64,000 nt of DNA from CAVRJC01 sp964505725. GTDB lineage: Bacteria > Actinomycetota > Acidimicrobiia > IMCC26256 > DASPTH01. The DNA is taken from NCBI GenBank assembly GCA_964505725.1, contig CAZDJK010000008.1, forward strand, positions 62,001 through 126,000, read 5' to 3'. Under the pieces are notes generated by a model. It saw only the letters and a list, made by a program, of their open reading frames with translations, was not told the origin of the DNA and did not search any database. Positions 17,104 through 23,613 of this stretch are shown one piece after another. Both the position numbers and the translations under genes were made by a program. Numbering within the stretch: position 1 is the first letter of the stretch; every line of letters begins with the position of its first letter.

Positions 17104-17511
17104 TCAGTCGCGTCGCTCGGCGAGCTCGACCGTGTTGCCCTCTGGGTCGTAGCAGATCGCGAGGCGAGAGCCGCCGAACTCGATCACGCGCCCGCCGGAG
17201 AGGCGCCCCCCGGCGGCGTCGATCCCGTTGACGACGGGGTCGAGGTCGGCGACGCGGATGGTGAAGTAGCGGATCCCGGTGGCGCCGCGGATGCCACCGG
17301 AGGGGTTCGCCGCGTCGGGCGTCGCCGCCGGGCGGACGATCTTCACCTCGCCGGTTCCCACTTGGAAGAACCACAGGTGGGCGCCGTCGGGCGCGTCGAC
17401 CTCGTGATCCAGCGGGAGGCCGAGGAAATCGCGGTAGAACGCGACGAGCCGGTCGGCGTCACGGGCGACGATGCCCACCGACACCCCGGTCTGCAGAACC
17501 TCTACCGGCAT
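17104..17511 (-). CDS. VOC family protein
   Basis: The 135-residue protein has a glyoxalase/VOC pattern: VSVGIVARDADRLVAFYRDF near the start, IRYFTIRVADLDPVV in the middle and SRLAICYDPEGNTVELAE at the end. The Glu in NTVEL is the usual last metal ligand. AAGGAG lies 6 bases before the ATG at 17511; the open frame extends to 17649 but the ribosome-binding site decides the start. Substrate is unknown. Confidence 0.85.
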   Translation of the reverse strand: MPVEVLQTGVSVGIVARDADRLVAFYRDFLGLPLDHEVDAPDGAHLWFFQVGTGEVKIVRPAATPDAANPSGGIRGATGIRYFTIRVADLDPVVNGIDAAGGRLSGGRVIEFGGSRLAICYDPEGNTVELAERRD

Positions 17512-17647
17512 GAGCCACTCCTTGGTCGGCCGAGCTGACGCCTTTCGACGGAGAGGCTTGCACAACCGCGCCCATCGCTGCTCACGAGCCGCCTGCGCGT
17601 GGGCGCTCCGGGGACCGAGCCTTGCGACACTCCCTGGGGTCCATCCC

Positions 17648-17696
17648 ATTCATTGTCGGATACGCGCTCGCAGAGAGCACGAATTCGACAATGAAT
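17648..17696. repeat. 49-bp near-perfect palindrome
   Basis: The arms ATTCATTGTCG (17648-17658) and CGACAATGAAT (17686-17696) are perfect. The inner 27 bases continue the dyad with only four mismatched pairs per arm (positions 12, 15, 18 and 23 from each end). The AT-rich tips are unlike local sequence. It lies about 140 bp upstream of the VOC gene among gene remnants. It could be a recombinase or integrase core site, a large operator, or the end of a decayed element. No direct repeat flank is obvious. Confidence 0.6.
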
Positions 17697-17704
17697 CCGC
17701 GATG

Positions 17705-17917
17705 TCATGGACTGGGTGATCGGGAGGTCGCGGCGGCGAGGAGCAGGTTCGCGAATTGAGCGGCGACGGCGCGGTGGTTCGTCTCGCCGGGTTCGACCGC
17801 CGCGGCGAGCACGGTCCCGGCTGCAACCGCCATGACGAGCGCTGCCGTCGCACCGGGCTCGGCCTGCCGGCATGTCTGGTGCAGGGCCCGGATCTGGCGC
17901 GTCCTATGACCCGATCA
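17705..17917 (-). pseudogene. C-terminal fragment of a TetR-type regulator
   Basis: On the minus strand an open frame reads RQIRALHQTCRQAEPGATAA, then LVMAVAAGTVLAAAVEP and HRAVAAQFANLLLAAA before a TGA at 17705-17707. This helical pattern resembles the end of the ligand domain of TetR proteins. A stop lies directly upstream and no HTH is present, so only the tail remains. Confidence 0.3.
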
Positions 17918-18173
17918 CGTGAAAGAAATCGAACGGCTCCTCAGTCCAATCGGGTCTTTCGCGGCACCGGCCCCGGGGTCTTCCTTCAGTGCGGCGGAGC
18001 ATCGCGCGACGAACTCCTCGGTTGCGCTCAAGGGAACGTCTCCTGTCCAAAGAGGCCGCGGCAGGCAGCCCGACGCCTGAACTCTATTGCCCACGCATGT
18101 CTATTCCGCCCCGTATGCCCGATCAGGAGCACCTCGGCGAGCCCGTGACAGCAGATCTGCGCGAACTCGGAGA
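17918..18173. other. Gap with no recognisable gene
   Basis: Short frames are open on both strands, for instance a plus-strand MPDQEHLGEPVTADLRELGD near 18116. None has a credible ribosome-binding site plus family resemblance, and the longest runs antisense into the next gene. It is probably decayed sequence. Confidence 0.4.
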
Positions 18174-18506
18174 TCAGAGGTCGGGTCGAGTCGCGTGGTC
18201 GATCTGCAAGAGTTCAACCGGCGCGCCGTTCACCTCGATGAATGCGACCATCACGCCGGGGCTGGGGCTGTTCGGCTCGATGATCACCTGGTGACCCTCG
18301 AGCGCCTGGAGCAGGTCCTCGACCTCGAACGCAACGTGCGGCACGGTCTTGACAAGATCGGGATACGGGGCATCGTCCCAGTATCGCTGCCACTGGATCC
18401 CGAAGGGGTTGTTCAGATGATCGCTGACGGTCACCTTCAAGTTCGGCAGTGGAATCTCTCCGTCGAACGAGTCGACGGTCGGGATACCCAGGTGGTTGAA
18501 CTTCAT
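18174..18506 (-). CDS. Small VOC/glyoxalase-like protein
   Basis: The 110-residue protein begins MKFNHLGIPTVDSFDGEIPL and later has TVPHVAFEVEDLLQALEGH and GVMVAFIEVNGAPVELLQI, the strand order of one VOC module plus its partner. The closing Glu (PVELLQ) is a metal-ligand candidate. Base composition looks less GC-rich than the neighbouring core genes. A short upstream open frame ends as ATGA on its start codon, so some translational coupling is possible. Confidence 0.75.
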   Translation of the reverse strand: MKFNHLGIPTVDSFDGEIPLPNLKVTVSDHLNNPFGIQWQRYWDDAPYPDLVKTVPHVAFEVEDLLQALEGHQVIIEPNSPSPGVMVAFIEVNGAPVELLQIDHATRPDL

Positions 18507-18743
18507 TGCCTGGCCTCAATCGCCTCATAGTCGCCGGCGGACAACCAAATGCTGACGCGCTCATACTGCCCGATGCGTCGCAGCTCGGCCAGCGAGTTCA
18601 GGCGACAGAACGTCACGCGCACCCAGCGGCAGATCCGTCGCTCAGAAGACGTTGCAGTAGACGGCCGAGTCAGAACGGTGAACGGGCTTCGGCCGTGCGC
18701 GTGATGGCGGCCGCGATCTCCGGCGTTTCGCTCCCGGGTTGGA
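18507..18743. other. Upstream region of the VOC gene; no certain gene
   Basis: The region contains one copy of a duplicated upstream element (18602-18635). A minus-strand open frame ending WVRVTFCRLNSLAELRRIGQ and then YERVSIWLSAGDYEAIEARQ overlaps the VOC start codon, but it has no clear start and no family I know. It may be a leader peptide or chance. Confidence 0.35.
18602..18635 (-). repeat. Duplicated upstream element, copy 1
   Basis: This 34-base segment matches 19330-19363 at roughly 27-28 of 34 positions. It lies 96-129 bases upstream of the VOC start at 18506. The second copy lies 101-134 bases upstream of the peptidoglycan-binding gene, in the same orientation. A shared promoter or regulator site is the simplest reading. 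Confidence 0.45.
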
Positions 18744-19229
18744 TCAGAGGAGACCAGAGATGCTCGCGAGCGTCGCGCCTGCAGCTCCCACTGGTACCCA
18801 CCACGTCTGATCCCCAACGATTCCATCTACAGTCACGCCGCGTTCGCCTTGGTACGCCCGAACAGCCGACGCGGTCATCGGGCCGAAGTCGCCGTCAATG
18901 GCCCCAGGGTTCACCGCAGCATTACCGCCCATGCTGTATGCGGTGAGTCCTCGCTGTAGAGCCATCACCGCGGCGCCCTTGAACCCCTGCTTCAGCATCG
19001 GCGTGTTGGGATCCTGAGGCAGCGCGGCCCACGTGCGCGGCCCGACGATTCCATCGACCGTGAGTCCGTCCATCTGCTGCGCCCATTGCACGGCCTGCTT
19101 GGTGTTCGGACCAAAACTGCCATCGATTCCGGTGAAGTCGAGGAGTTTGATCTCGACGAGGAGACGCTGCACACGGCGCACTTCCAACCCACTCGAACCT
19201 TGCTGGATTGTCGATCCCGTGACGGCCAT
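18744..19229 (-). CDS. Protein with two peptidoglycan-binding (PG_binding_1) domains
   Basis: The 161-residue protein is almost entirely two PG_binding_1 modules. The first has GSSGLEVRRVQRLLVEI, IDGSFGPNTKQAVQWAQ and VDGIVGPRTWAAL. The second has KGAAVMALQRGL, IDGDFGPMTASAVRAYQ and VDGIVGDQTWW. These modules normally tether enzymes to cell wall glycan, but here no catalytic domain or signal peptide is present. It may be an adaptor, an endolysin relic, or exported by another route. GGGAGG lies 8-9 bases before the ATG at 19229. Confidence 0.85.
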   Translation of the reverse strand: MAVTGSTIQQGSSGLEVRRVQRLLVEIKLLDFTGIDGSFGPNTKQAVQWAQQMDGLTVDGIVGPRTWAALPQDPNTPMLKQGFKGAAVMALQRGLTAYSMGGNAAVNPGAIDGDFGPMTASAVRAYQGERGVTVDGIVGDQTWWVPVGAAGATLASISGLL

Positions 19230-19329
19230 GTCACAAACCTCCCTCCCGCCCGACGGTGCTCCGGCGGGCAGCCATGACGTGAACACACAGATTGCGTTGC
19301 TCCGCGCTCCTGCTGCCAGGGACTTCACA

Positions 19330-19363
19330 GCAACAGAACATCACCCGCACAGCGCGGCAGATC
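19330..19363 (-). repeat. Duplicated upstream element, copy 2
   Basis: On the minus strand it reads GATCTGCCGCGCTGTGCGGG and continues TGATGTTCTGTTGC, close to copy 1 at 18602-18635. It lies upstream of the peptidoglycan-binding gene that starts at 19229. Confidence 0.45.
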
Positions 19364-19378
19364 GGGGCGGGCTCGCGC

Positions 19379-19693
19379 CTAGAGCACCTTCAATCCAGGT
19401 TGCGTGACCTTCGTCAGCTCGTCGTTGACTGCGAAGTCGCGGGACGTAAGGTCCATCACCGACTCGTCCTTGAGGACTTCTCCCCACAGCTCACCAGCGA
19501 GGAAGGTCTCACACGCCTGTCGATCTTGCCAGAGGTAGACACCGCCGTAGGTGCTCCCATCAGGGTCCTTCAGCCACACCTTCGCAAGAAGACCTGGCAC
19601 CGCGGCCATCATCTCGGCGAACTCCCGGTTGGCCTCGATGAACTCGGGATCACTGATGTCGGCCAGTTGATAGGTGACAACCTGAGCGTGCAC
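19379..19693 (-). CDS. YdhR-like monooxygenase-fold protein
   Basis: The 104-residue protein has the dimeric alpha-beta barrel pattern of YdhR/ABM proteins: HAQVVTYQLADI at the start, then EFAEMMAAVPGLLAKVWLKD and YGGVYLWQDRQACETFLAGE. YdhR proteins are small putative monooxygenases or stress proteins with no firm substrate. The GTG at 19693 is supported by an upstream GGAAGGGCGG. The frame continues upstream without another good start. Confidence 0.75.
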   Translation of the reverse strand: MHAQVVTYQLADISDPEFIEANREFAEMMAAVPGLLAKVWLKDPDGSTYGGVYLWQDRQACETFLAGELWGEVLKDESVMDLTSRDFAVNDELTKVTQPGLKVL

Positions 19694-19734
19694 GGACACC
19701 GCCCTTCCGGGTGCTGGATGTGGGCCTTCATCAC

Positions 19735-20119
19735 GCATCATCACACGCGGTGCAAGCCCTCTCTGTTGACTTCTCGGCAAACGCGCTGGCCCACGCCCGC
19801 TCGACAGCCGAGACGGTGGGCGTGGACGTCGCCGAGCGCATCGTTGTACGTCCGCGTGGCGGACTCGGTGGAAGCGATGGTGCAGCGGCTGGCAGCAGGA
19901 ATCGCCCCTGGTGGAACCCTGTTCATGGTCGGCCACCGCCCGATCGACCCGACGACCGGAGCCGAAACGGCTGCAGCCGGTCAGCTCCAGGTCTCGGTCG
20001 ACACCGCGACCGCAGCGCTCGATCCCAACCGCTGGACACTCCTCGTCGCAGAGGACCGCCGAAGGGCCATGGCACGGACCGGCGTCGACGCCGTCATCTG
20101 TGCGCGGCGCCACTCCTGA
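19735..20119 (+). pseudogene. Broken class I SAM-dependent methyltransferase
   Basis: One frame (about 19750-19840) encodes SVDFSANALAHARSTAETVG, the motif-II region of small methyltransferases. The product-side half continues in another frame as VADSVEAMVQRLAAGIAPGG, TLFMVGHRPIDPTTGAE and EDRRRAMARTGVDAVICARR up to 20119. The motif-I glycine loop and the segment between the halves are missing, and the frame shifts near 19845. This is decay with an internal deletion. Confidence 0.6.
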
Positions 20120-20275
20120 CGTCACACCTGCACGACGCATGGCAGTTCTGCGTGCCGAAGTCTTGACCGCGCTCGCGTGGGTCGCCGGGGTGAGTAACGG
20201 TCGACGACCGAACTCACCGAGCAAGTCGTCGCCACGGCGGAGCACGTGGCCGCCGTCATCTGCGACGGGCCACGG

Positions 20276-21433
20276 TCATCGGTGCTGGCGCAGCATCTGG
20301 TTGAGTCGCGCCGCTTGGCGCGTCTGGTGGTCGCGCTCGGCGAGATTCGGCGCGTTGTGGGCTGCCTGCGCATAGAGGCGGGCGGCGAGTTCGAGGTCGC
20401 CGTTCTTCTCGTGGAGATATGCGGCGACCGCGTCGCTCCGCGGGATGTGCTCATCGACCTCGGCCAGTGCTGCCAGTCCCGCAGGGGCGCCGTCCGCTTC
20501 GCCGACGGCGACGGCACGGTTGAGCCGCACGATGGGAGTGTCGGCGAACCGGAGCAGCTCGTCGAACCACTCCACGATCTGGACCCAGTCGGTGTCCTCG
20601 ACAGTTGGTGCGTCGGCGTGGAGCGCGGCGATCGCCGCTTGCGCTTGGTATTCGCCGAGTTGGTCGCGCCCGAGCGCGGCTCGCAGGACTCCGATTCCCT
20701 CGGCGATGAGCTCGGTGTCCCACCGGGTCCGGTCCTGCTCGGTGAGCGGCACGATCCTTCCGTCCGCTCGGGTGCGGCTGCGGCGGCGAGCGTGGTGCAA
20801 CAACATCAGTGCGAGCAGCCCGTCGACCTCGGGGTCGTCCACTTTCGCCGCCAGCTGCCGGGTCAGTCGGATCGCCTCGGCTGCCAGGTCGACGTCGCCC
20901 GAGTAGCCCTCGTTGAAGACGAGGTACAGCACGCGCATCACCGTGCGCACGTCGCCAGGACGATCGACGCCGGCCCGACCGACCGTGCGCTTGGCTCGGC
21001 TGATGCGCTGCGCCATGGTGCTCTCGGGCACGAGGTATGCCTGTGCGATCTGGCGCGTGGTGAGCCCGCCCACGGCCCGCAGGGTCAGAGCGACCGCTGA
21101 GGACGAGGTCAGCGCGGGGTGCGCGCACAAGAAGTAGAGGTACAGGGTGTCGTCGGCGCTCGGCACCACACCGGTCGGCGGCCCGGTGTCGTATCGGAGC
21201 TCTCGATCGCGACGCGCCACGTCTGACCGTGCCAGGTCGACGAATGCTCTCCAGGCGACCGTGACCAACCAGCCCTTGGGATCGGAGGGCAACTCGTCTT
21301 CCCAAGCGGAGAGTGCCCGGACGAGCGCCTCCTGCACCGCGTCCTCGGCCGTCGCGAAGTCTGCACCGCGACGGACGAGGACGCTCAGGACCGCTGGCGC
21401 GAGCTCGCGCAGCTCGACGTCGTCCACGGTCAC
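20276..21433 (-). CDS. ECF sigma factor with DUF6596 domain (ECF42 type)
   Basis: The 385-residue protein has sigma region 2 (ATAEDAVQEALVRALSAW, PKGWLVTVAWRAFVDLAR), region 4 (LTTRQIAQAYLVPESTMAQRISRAKRT) and a long C-terminal helical, TPR-like extension (VMRVLYLVFNEGYSGD and onward). This is the layout of ECF42 sigma factors, which lack an anti-sigma partner and are regulated through the C-terminal domain and DGPF proteins. The GTG at 21433 overlaps the stop of the DGPF gene as GTGA, so the two are coupled. It is the second gene of the pair. Confidence 0.92.
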   Translation of the reverse strand: MTVDDVELRELAPAVLSVLVRRGADFATAEDAVQEALVRALSAWEDELPSDPKGWLVTVAWRAFVDLARSDVARRDRELRYDTGPPTGVVPSADDTLYLYFLCAHPALTSSSAVALTLRAVGGLTTRQIAQAYLVPESTMAQRISRAKRTVGRAGVDRPGDVRTVMRVLYLVFNEGYSGDVDLAAEAIRLTRQLAAKVDDPEVDGLLALMLLHHARRRSRTRADGRIVPLTEQDRTRWDTELIAEGIGVLRAALGRDQLGEYQAQAAIAALHADAPTVEDTDWVQIVEWFDELLRFADTPIVRLNRAVAVGEADGAPAGLAALAEVDEHIPRSDAVAAYLHEKNGDLELAARLYAQAAHNAPNLAERDHQTRQAARLNQMLRQHR

Positions 21434-21837
21434 TCGGTGACGGTGGGCGGTGCGGCGAGGAAGGGTCGGACCTCCAGCCATTCGTGGATCGGCTCGCCGC
21501 CGGCCCCCGGCGCTGCGGACAGCTCGCCGGCGAGCTCGATCGCTCGCTCGTAGCCGTCGACGTCGATCATCATCCAGCCGGCGATGAGGTCCTTCGTCTC
21601 GGCGAACGGGCCGTCGGTCACCGGCGGTCGCCCCTCGCCGTCGTAGCGGACCCAGACCCCCTCGGGCGACAGCGCTTGTCCGTCGACGAATTCACCGCTG
21701 TCCTCGAGCCGGGCTGCGAAGTCGCTCATGAACTGCACGTGCGCCTCGACCTCGTCGGGCGTCCACTGGTCCATCGGGACATCGTTCACGGGCGCCGGCG
21801 CGCCTCGGTAGTGCTTGAGCAACAGGTACTTGGCCAT
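21430..21837 (-). CDS. DGPF/YCII-domain protein
   Basis: The 135-residue protein starts MAKYLLLKHYRGAPAP and carries the family signature VTDGPFAETKDLIAGWMMIDV, then WLEVRPF near the end. DGPF proteins nearly always pair with ECF42 sigma factors and may sense the signal or modulate the sigma factor. AAGGAGG lies 6 bases before the ATG at 21837. The promoter should lie in the 119-bp gap to the tetR stop at 21957. Confidence 0.92.
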   Translation of the reverse strand: MAKYLLLKHYRGAPAPVNDVPMDQWTPDEVEAHVQFMSDFAARLEDSGEFVDGQALSPEGVWVRYDGEGRPPVTDGPFAETKDLIAGWMMIDVDGYERAIELAGELSAAPGAGGEPIHEWLEVRPFLAAPPTVTE

Positions 21838-21956
21838 GGTGTCCTCCTTGTGTGATGGCGGCGTGCTGGCCGCGTTCACCCTGGGACGGAGCAGAGTTCG
21901 GATTCTCGACATCGCCGGCGGCGATTTCTCGGCGCCGAGGACGCCATCACCATGCG

Positions 21957-22625
21957 TTACCTGTCTACTGCCTCGATCGTTGAGGTCAGTTGTTGAGCCA
22001 GCGTGGTCGCGAGCCATTGTTGGTATCGCTCGGCCGTCCACCCTCGGTCGCCGACGAGCAGGCGATAGACCTCGGGGGACATCAGCGTGTGGATCAGGTC
22101 GGCTGCGTCGCGTTCTCGCAGTCCGGGCTTGAGTGCGCGGGCGCGGGCGAGTGAGCGTGCGATCTGGCTCTGACCTCGATCCCGCTGTTGTCGGAGCTCG
22201 CTGAGAAGTTCCGCTGCCGCCGGATCGGACCCGGCCGCGCTCGTTAGGACGCGGTAGACGTCGTTGGTCCTCTGGTTGATCGCCGTCGTGATACCGGCGA
22301 ACCCGGCCAGGAGCGAGCGCGGGTCGGTTTCGGTGAACAGCGAGGCAACGGCTGGCCGTTCCTGCACGGCCAGCGGCTGGTCGTCACCGACGATCGACGT
22401 GTCGAGCAGGGCTTTGAGGATCCCGAGCTTCGAGGAGAAGAGCCGGTACACGGTCGCGGACGGCACGTCGGCGTGCTCGCTGATTGCTTCGATGGTCGTC
22501 GTCGCGTAGCCGCGTTCGAGGAAGAGCGTGCGGGCTGCGTCGACCACTGCTCGACGGGCGAGCCGCGTGCGGGCCTGGCCACGCCCGATCCTGCTCGGTG
22601 GGTCGCGCTTGACGGGAGCGTTCAC
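21957..22625 (-). CDS. TetR family transcriptional repressor
   Basis: The 222-residue protein has a TetR HTH at residues 25-70 (AVVDAARTLFLERGYATTTI, VPSATVYRLFSSKLGILKAL) and a helical ligand domain of unknown specificity. The GTG at 22625 has no ribosome-binding site. TACTAT (22637-22632) lies exactly 6 bases upstream, so the mRNA is probably leaderless. A 19-bp perfect palindrome directly upstream of that box is the likely autoregulatory operator and also faces the divergent DUF1059-like gene. Confidence 0.9.
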   Translation of the reverse strand: MNAPVKRDPPSRIGRGQARTRLARRAVVDAARTLFLERGYATTTIEAISEHADVPSATVYRLFSSKLGILKALLDTSIVGDDQPLAVQERPAVASLFTETDPRSLLAGFAGITTAINQRTNDVYRVLTSAAGSDPAAAELLSELRQQRDRGQSQIARSLARARALKPGLRERDAADLIHTLMSPEVYRLLVGDRGWTAERYQQWLATTLAQQLTSTIEAVDR

Positions 22626-22631
22626 GTAACG

Positions 22632-22657
22632 ATAGTATCACTCTCGATTCGAGAGTG
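22632..22657. promoter_or_regulatory. TetR operator and -10 box
   Basis: The palindrome CACTCTCGATTCGAGAGTG spans 22639-22657, with 9-base arms around one central base. The minus-strand -10 box TACTAT is at 22632-22637. A bound TetR dimer would block the region just upstream of -10 and could also affect the plus-strand gene starting at 22716. Confidence 0.65.
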
Positions 22658-22715
22658 TGATTATCATTCGAAGATCAGCCGGAGCGAAGGCCAGCAAAGA
22701 GAAGGCGGTGAACCG

Positions 22716-22952
22716 ATGAAGACGATGACATGCAAGCAACTGGGTGGGCCGTGTGACAATCCGCTGCAGGGAGACACGGCTGACGCCGTCATCAAGGCAC
22801 AGGATCGTCATCTGAGAGAAGCGGTCGCAGGCGGCGACGACACCCACGCCAGTGCGCTCGAGGAGATGAAGGGGAGGTGGAAGCACCCCGTCTCCGGGAT
22901 GGGCTGGTATCGGGCTGCCAAGCGCGGCTTCGCCGACCTCCCCGAAGACTGA
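22716..22952 (+). CDS. DUF1059-like small protein
   Basis: The 78-residue protein begins MKTMTCKQLGGPCDNPLQGD and continues TADAVIKAQDRHL. This matches the start of DUF1059 proteins (MTCxxLGGxCDxxF, then a histidine), which may bind metal or zinc through the two Cys and the His. The second half (WKHPVSGMGWYRAAKRGFAD) is an extension I do not recognise. GAAGGCGG precedes the ATG. It is divergent from tetR across a shared operator, so it is probably that regulator's target. Confidence 0.7.
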   Translation: MKTMTCKQLGGPCDNPLQGDTADAVIKAQDRHLREAVAGGDDTHASALEEMKGRWKHPVSGMGWYRAAKRGFADLPED

Positions 22953-22963
22953 TCCGTTCTACG

Positions 22964-22980
22964 CGGCCGTCAATCGGCCG
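22964..22980 (+). terminator. Short hairpin after the DUF1059-like gene
   Basis: CGGCCG, loop TCAAT, CGGCCG lies 12 bases past the stop. The stem is only 6 bp and no T-run follows, so it is a modest candidate. Confidence 0.35.
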
Positions 22981-23023
22981 ATCACTGACGCCGTGCACGC
23001 GGTGCCTTTCCTGTTCGAAGCGG

Positions 23024-23106
23024 TGCCCGGAGCAGGACTCGAACCTGCACACCCCGAAGGGCCGGCGGGTTTAAGCCGCCTGCGTCTACCGTTCCGCCAC
23101 CCGGGC
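23024..23106 (-). tRNA. tRNA-Leu (anticodon TAA)
   Basis: On the minus strand the sequence begins GCCCGGGTGGCGGAACGG, has the anticodon arm GGCGGCTTAAACCCGCC with TAA in the loop, a long variable arm (GGCCCTTCGGGGT) and the GTTCGAGTCC T arm. The acceptor ends TCCGGGC plus discriminator A, pairing with the 5' end (one G-U). The long variable arm and A73 fit leucine. A complete CCA is not encoded. Confidence 0.95.
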
Positions 23107-23143
23107 GCCGGTCGAGGGTAACGCCGCGCCGAAGGCCGCCCCG

Positions 23144-23488
23144 CTACGCAGCCTTGGCCTCGGGCGCAGCCACGCCCGGCGCCGGGTCGTCGGCCACCGC
23201 CCGCTCGAGCGCGGCGCGGATGTGCGGCGCCGCGTCGGCTCCGACCCGGTTGGCGACCAGGACGCCCTCCACCATGTCGGCGACCGCGTTCGAGAAAGGC
23301 CGCCCGCGGAGCCGGACCGAGATCACCGTGCCTCCCGGGTAGCGGCGGATCGTGCGCTTGGCGTCGGCAACCCGGGGCGGGCACCGGAACGCGGGCACCG
23401 CGAGGCCGGCATCCCGCGCGGCCGCGCCGAGCCGCCGGGCGGCCTCGGCGAAGCGCAGCGCGGGCAGGTTCTCCACGGACGCCATCAT
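23144..23488 (-). CDS. Conserved hypothetical protein
   Basis: The 114-residue protein begins with two methionines (MMASVENLPALRFAEAARRL) and contains FRCPPRVADAKRTIRRYPGG, then VISVRLRGRPFSNAVADMVEG. A small alpha-beta fold is likely. The text recalls actinobacterial proteins annotated only as hypothetical. It lies upstream of tRNA-Leu on the same strand and 126 bp from the divergent MATE gene. No function can be assigned. Confidence 0.65.
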   Translation of the reverse strand: MMASVENLPALRFAEAARRLGAAARDAGLAVPAFRCPPRVADAKRTIRRYPGGTVISVRLRGRPFSNAVADMVEGVLVANRVGADAAPHIRAALERAVADDPAPGVAAPEAKAA

Positions 23489-23600
23489 CGCCCGGGGGTG
23501 TGACAGCTACGCCGAACGGGCTCGGATCCAGTCGCCGATCATCGCCATCGCGGCGTCGGCCTCGGGGAGCGTCCCGACCCACGTCTGTTGCACTCGCGTC

Positions 23601-23613
23601 TACGGTCGCCCCG
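23601..23613 (+). promoter_or_regulatory. -10 box of a leaderless MATE promoter
   Basis: TACGGT (23601-23606) is followed by 7 bases and the ATG at 23614. No ribosome-binding site is visible and no good -35 box is seen. Confidence 0.35.

Noticed and set aside
18503..18826. 107-codon minus-strand frame ending at the VOC start codon
   Set aside because: The ATGA overlap is suggestive, but most of the frame lies over the next gene's end or unrecognisable sequence, and no start codon has a ribosome-binding site.
20120..20275. Possible gene between the methyltransferase remnant and the sigma factor
   Set aside because: Short open frames only; LTEQVVATAEHVAAVI-like text appears on the plus strand but has no start or family match.
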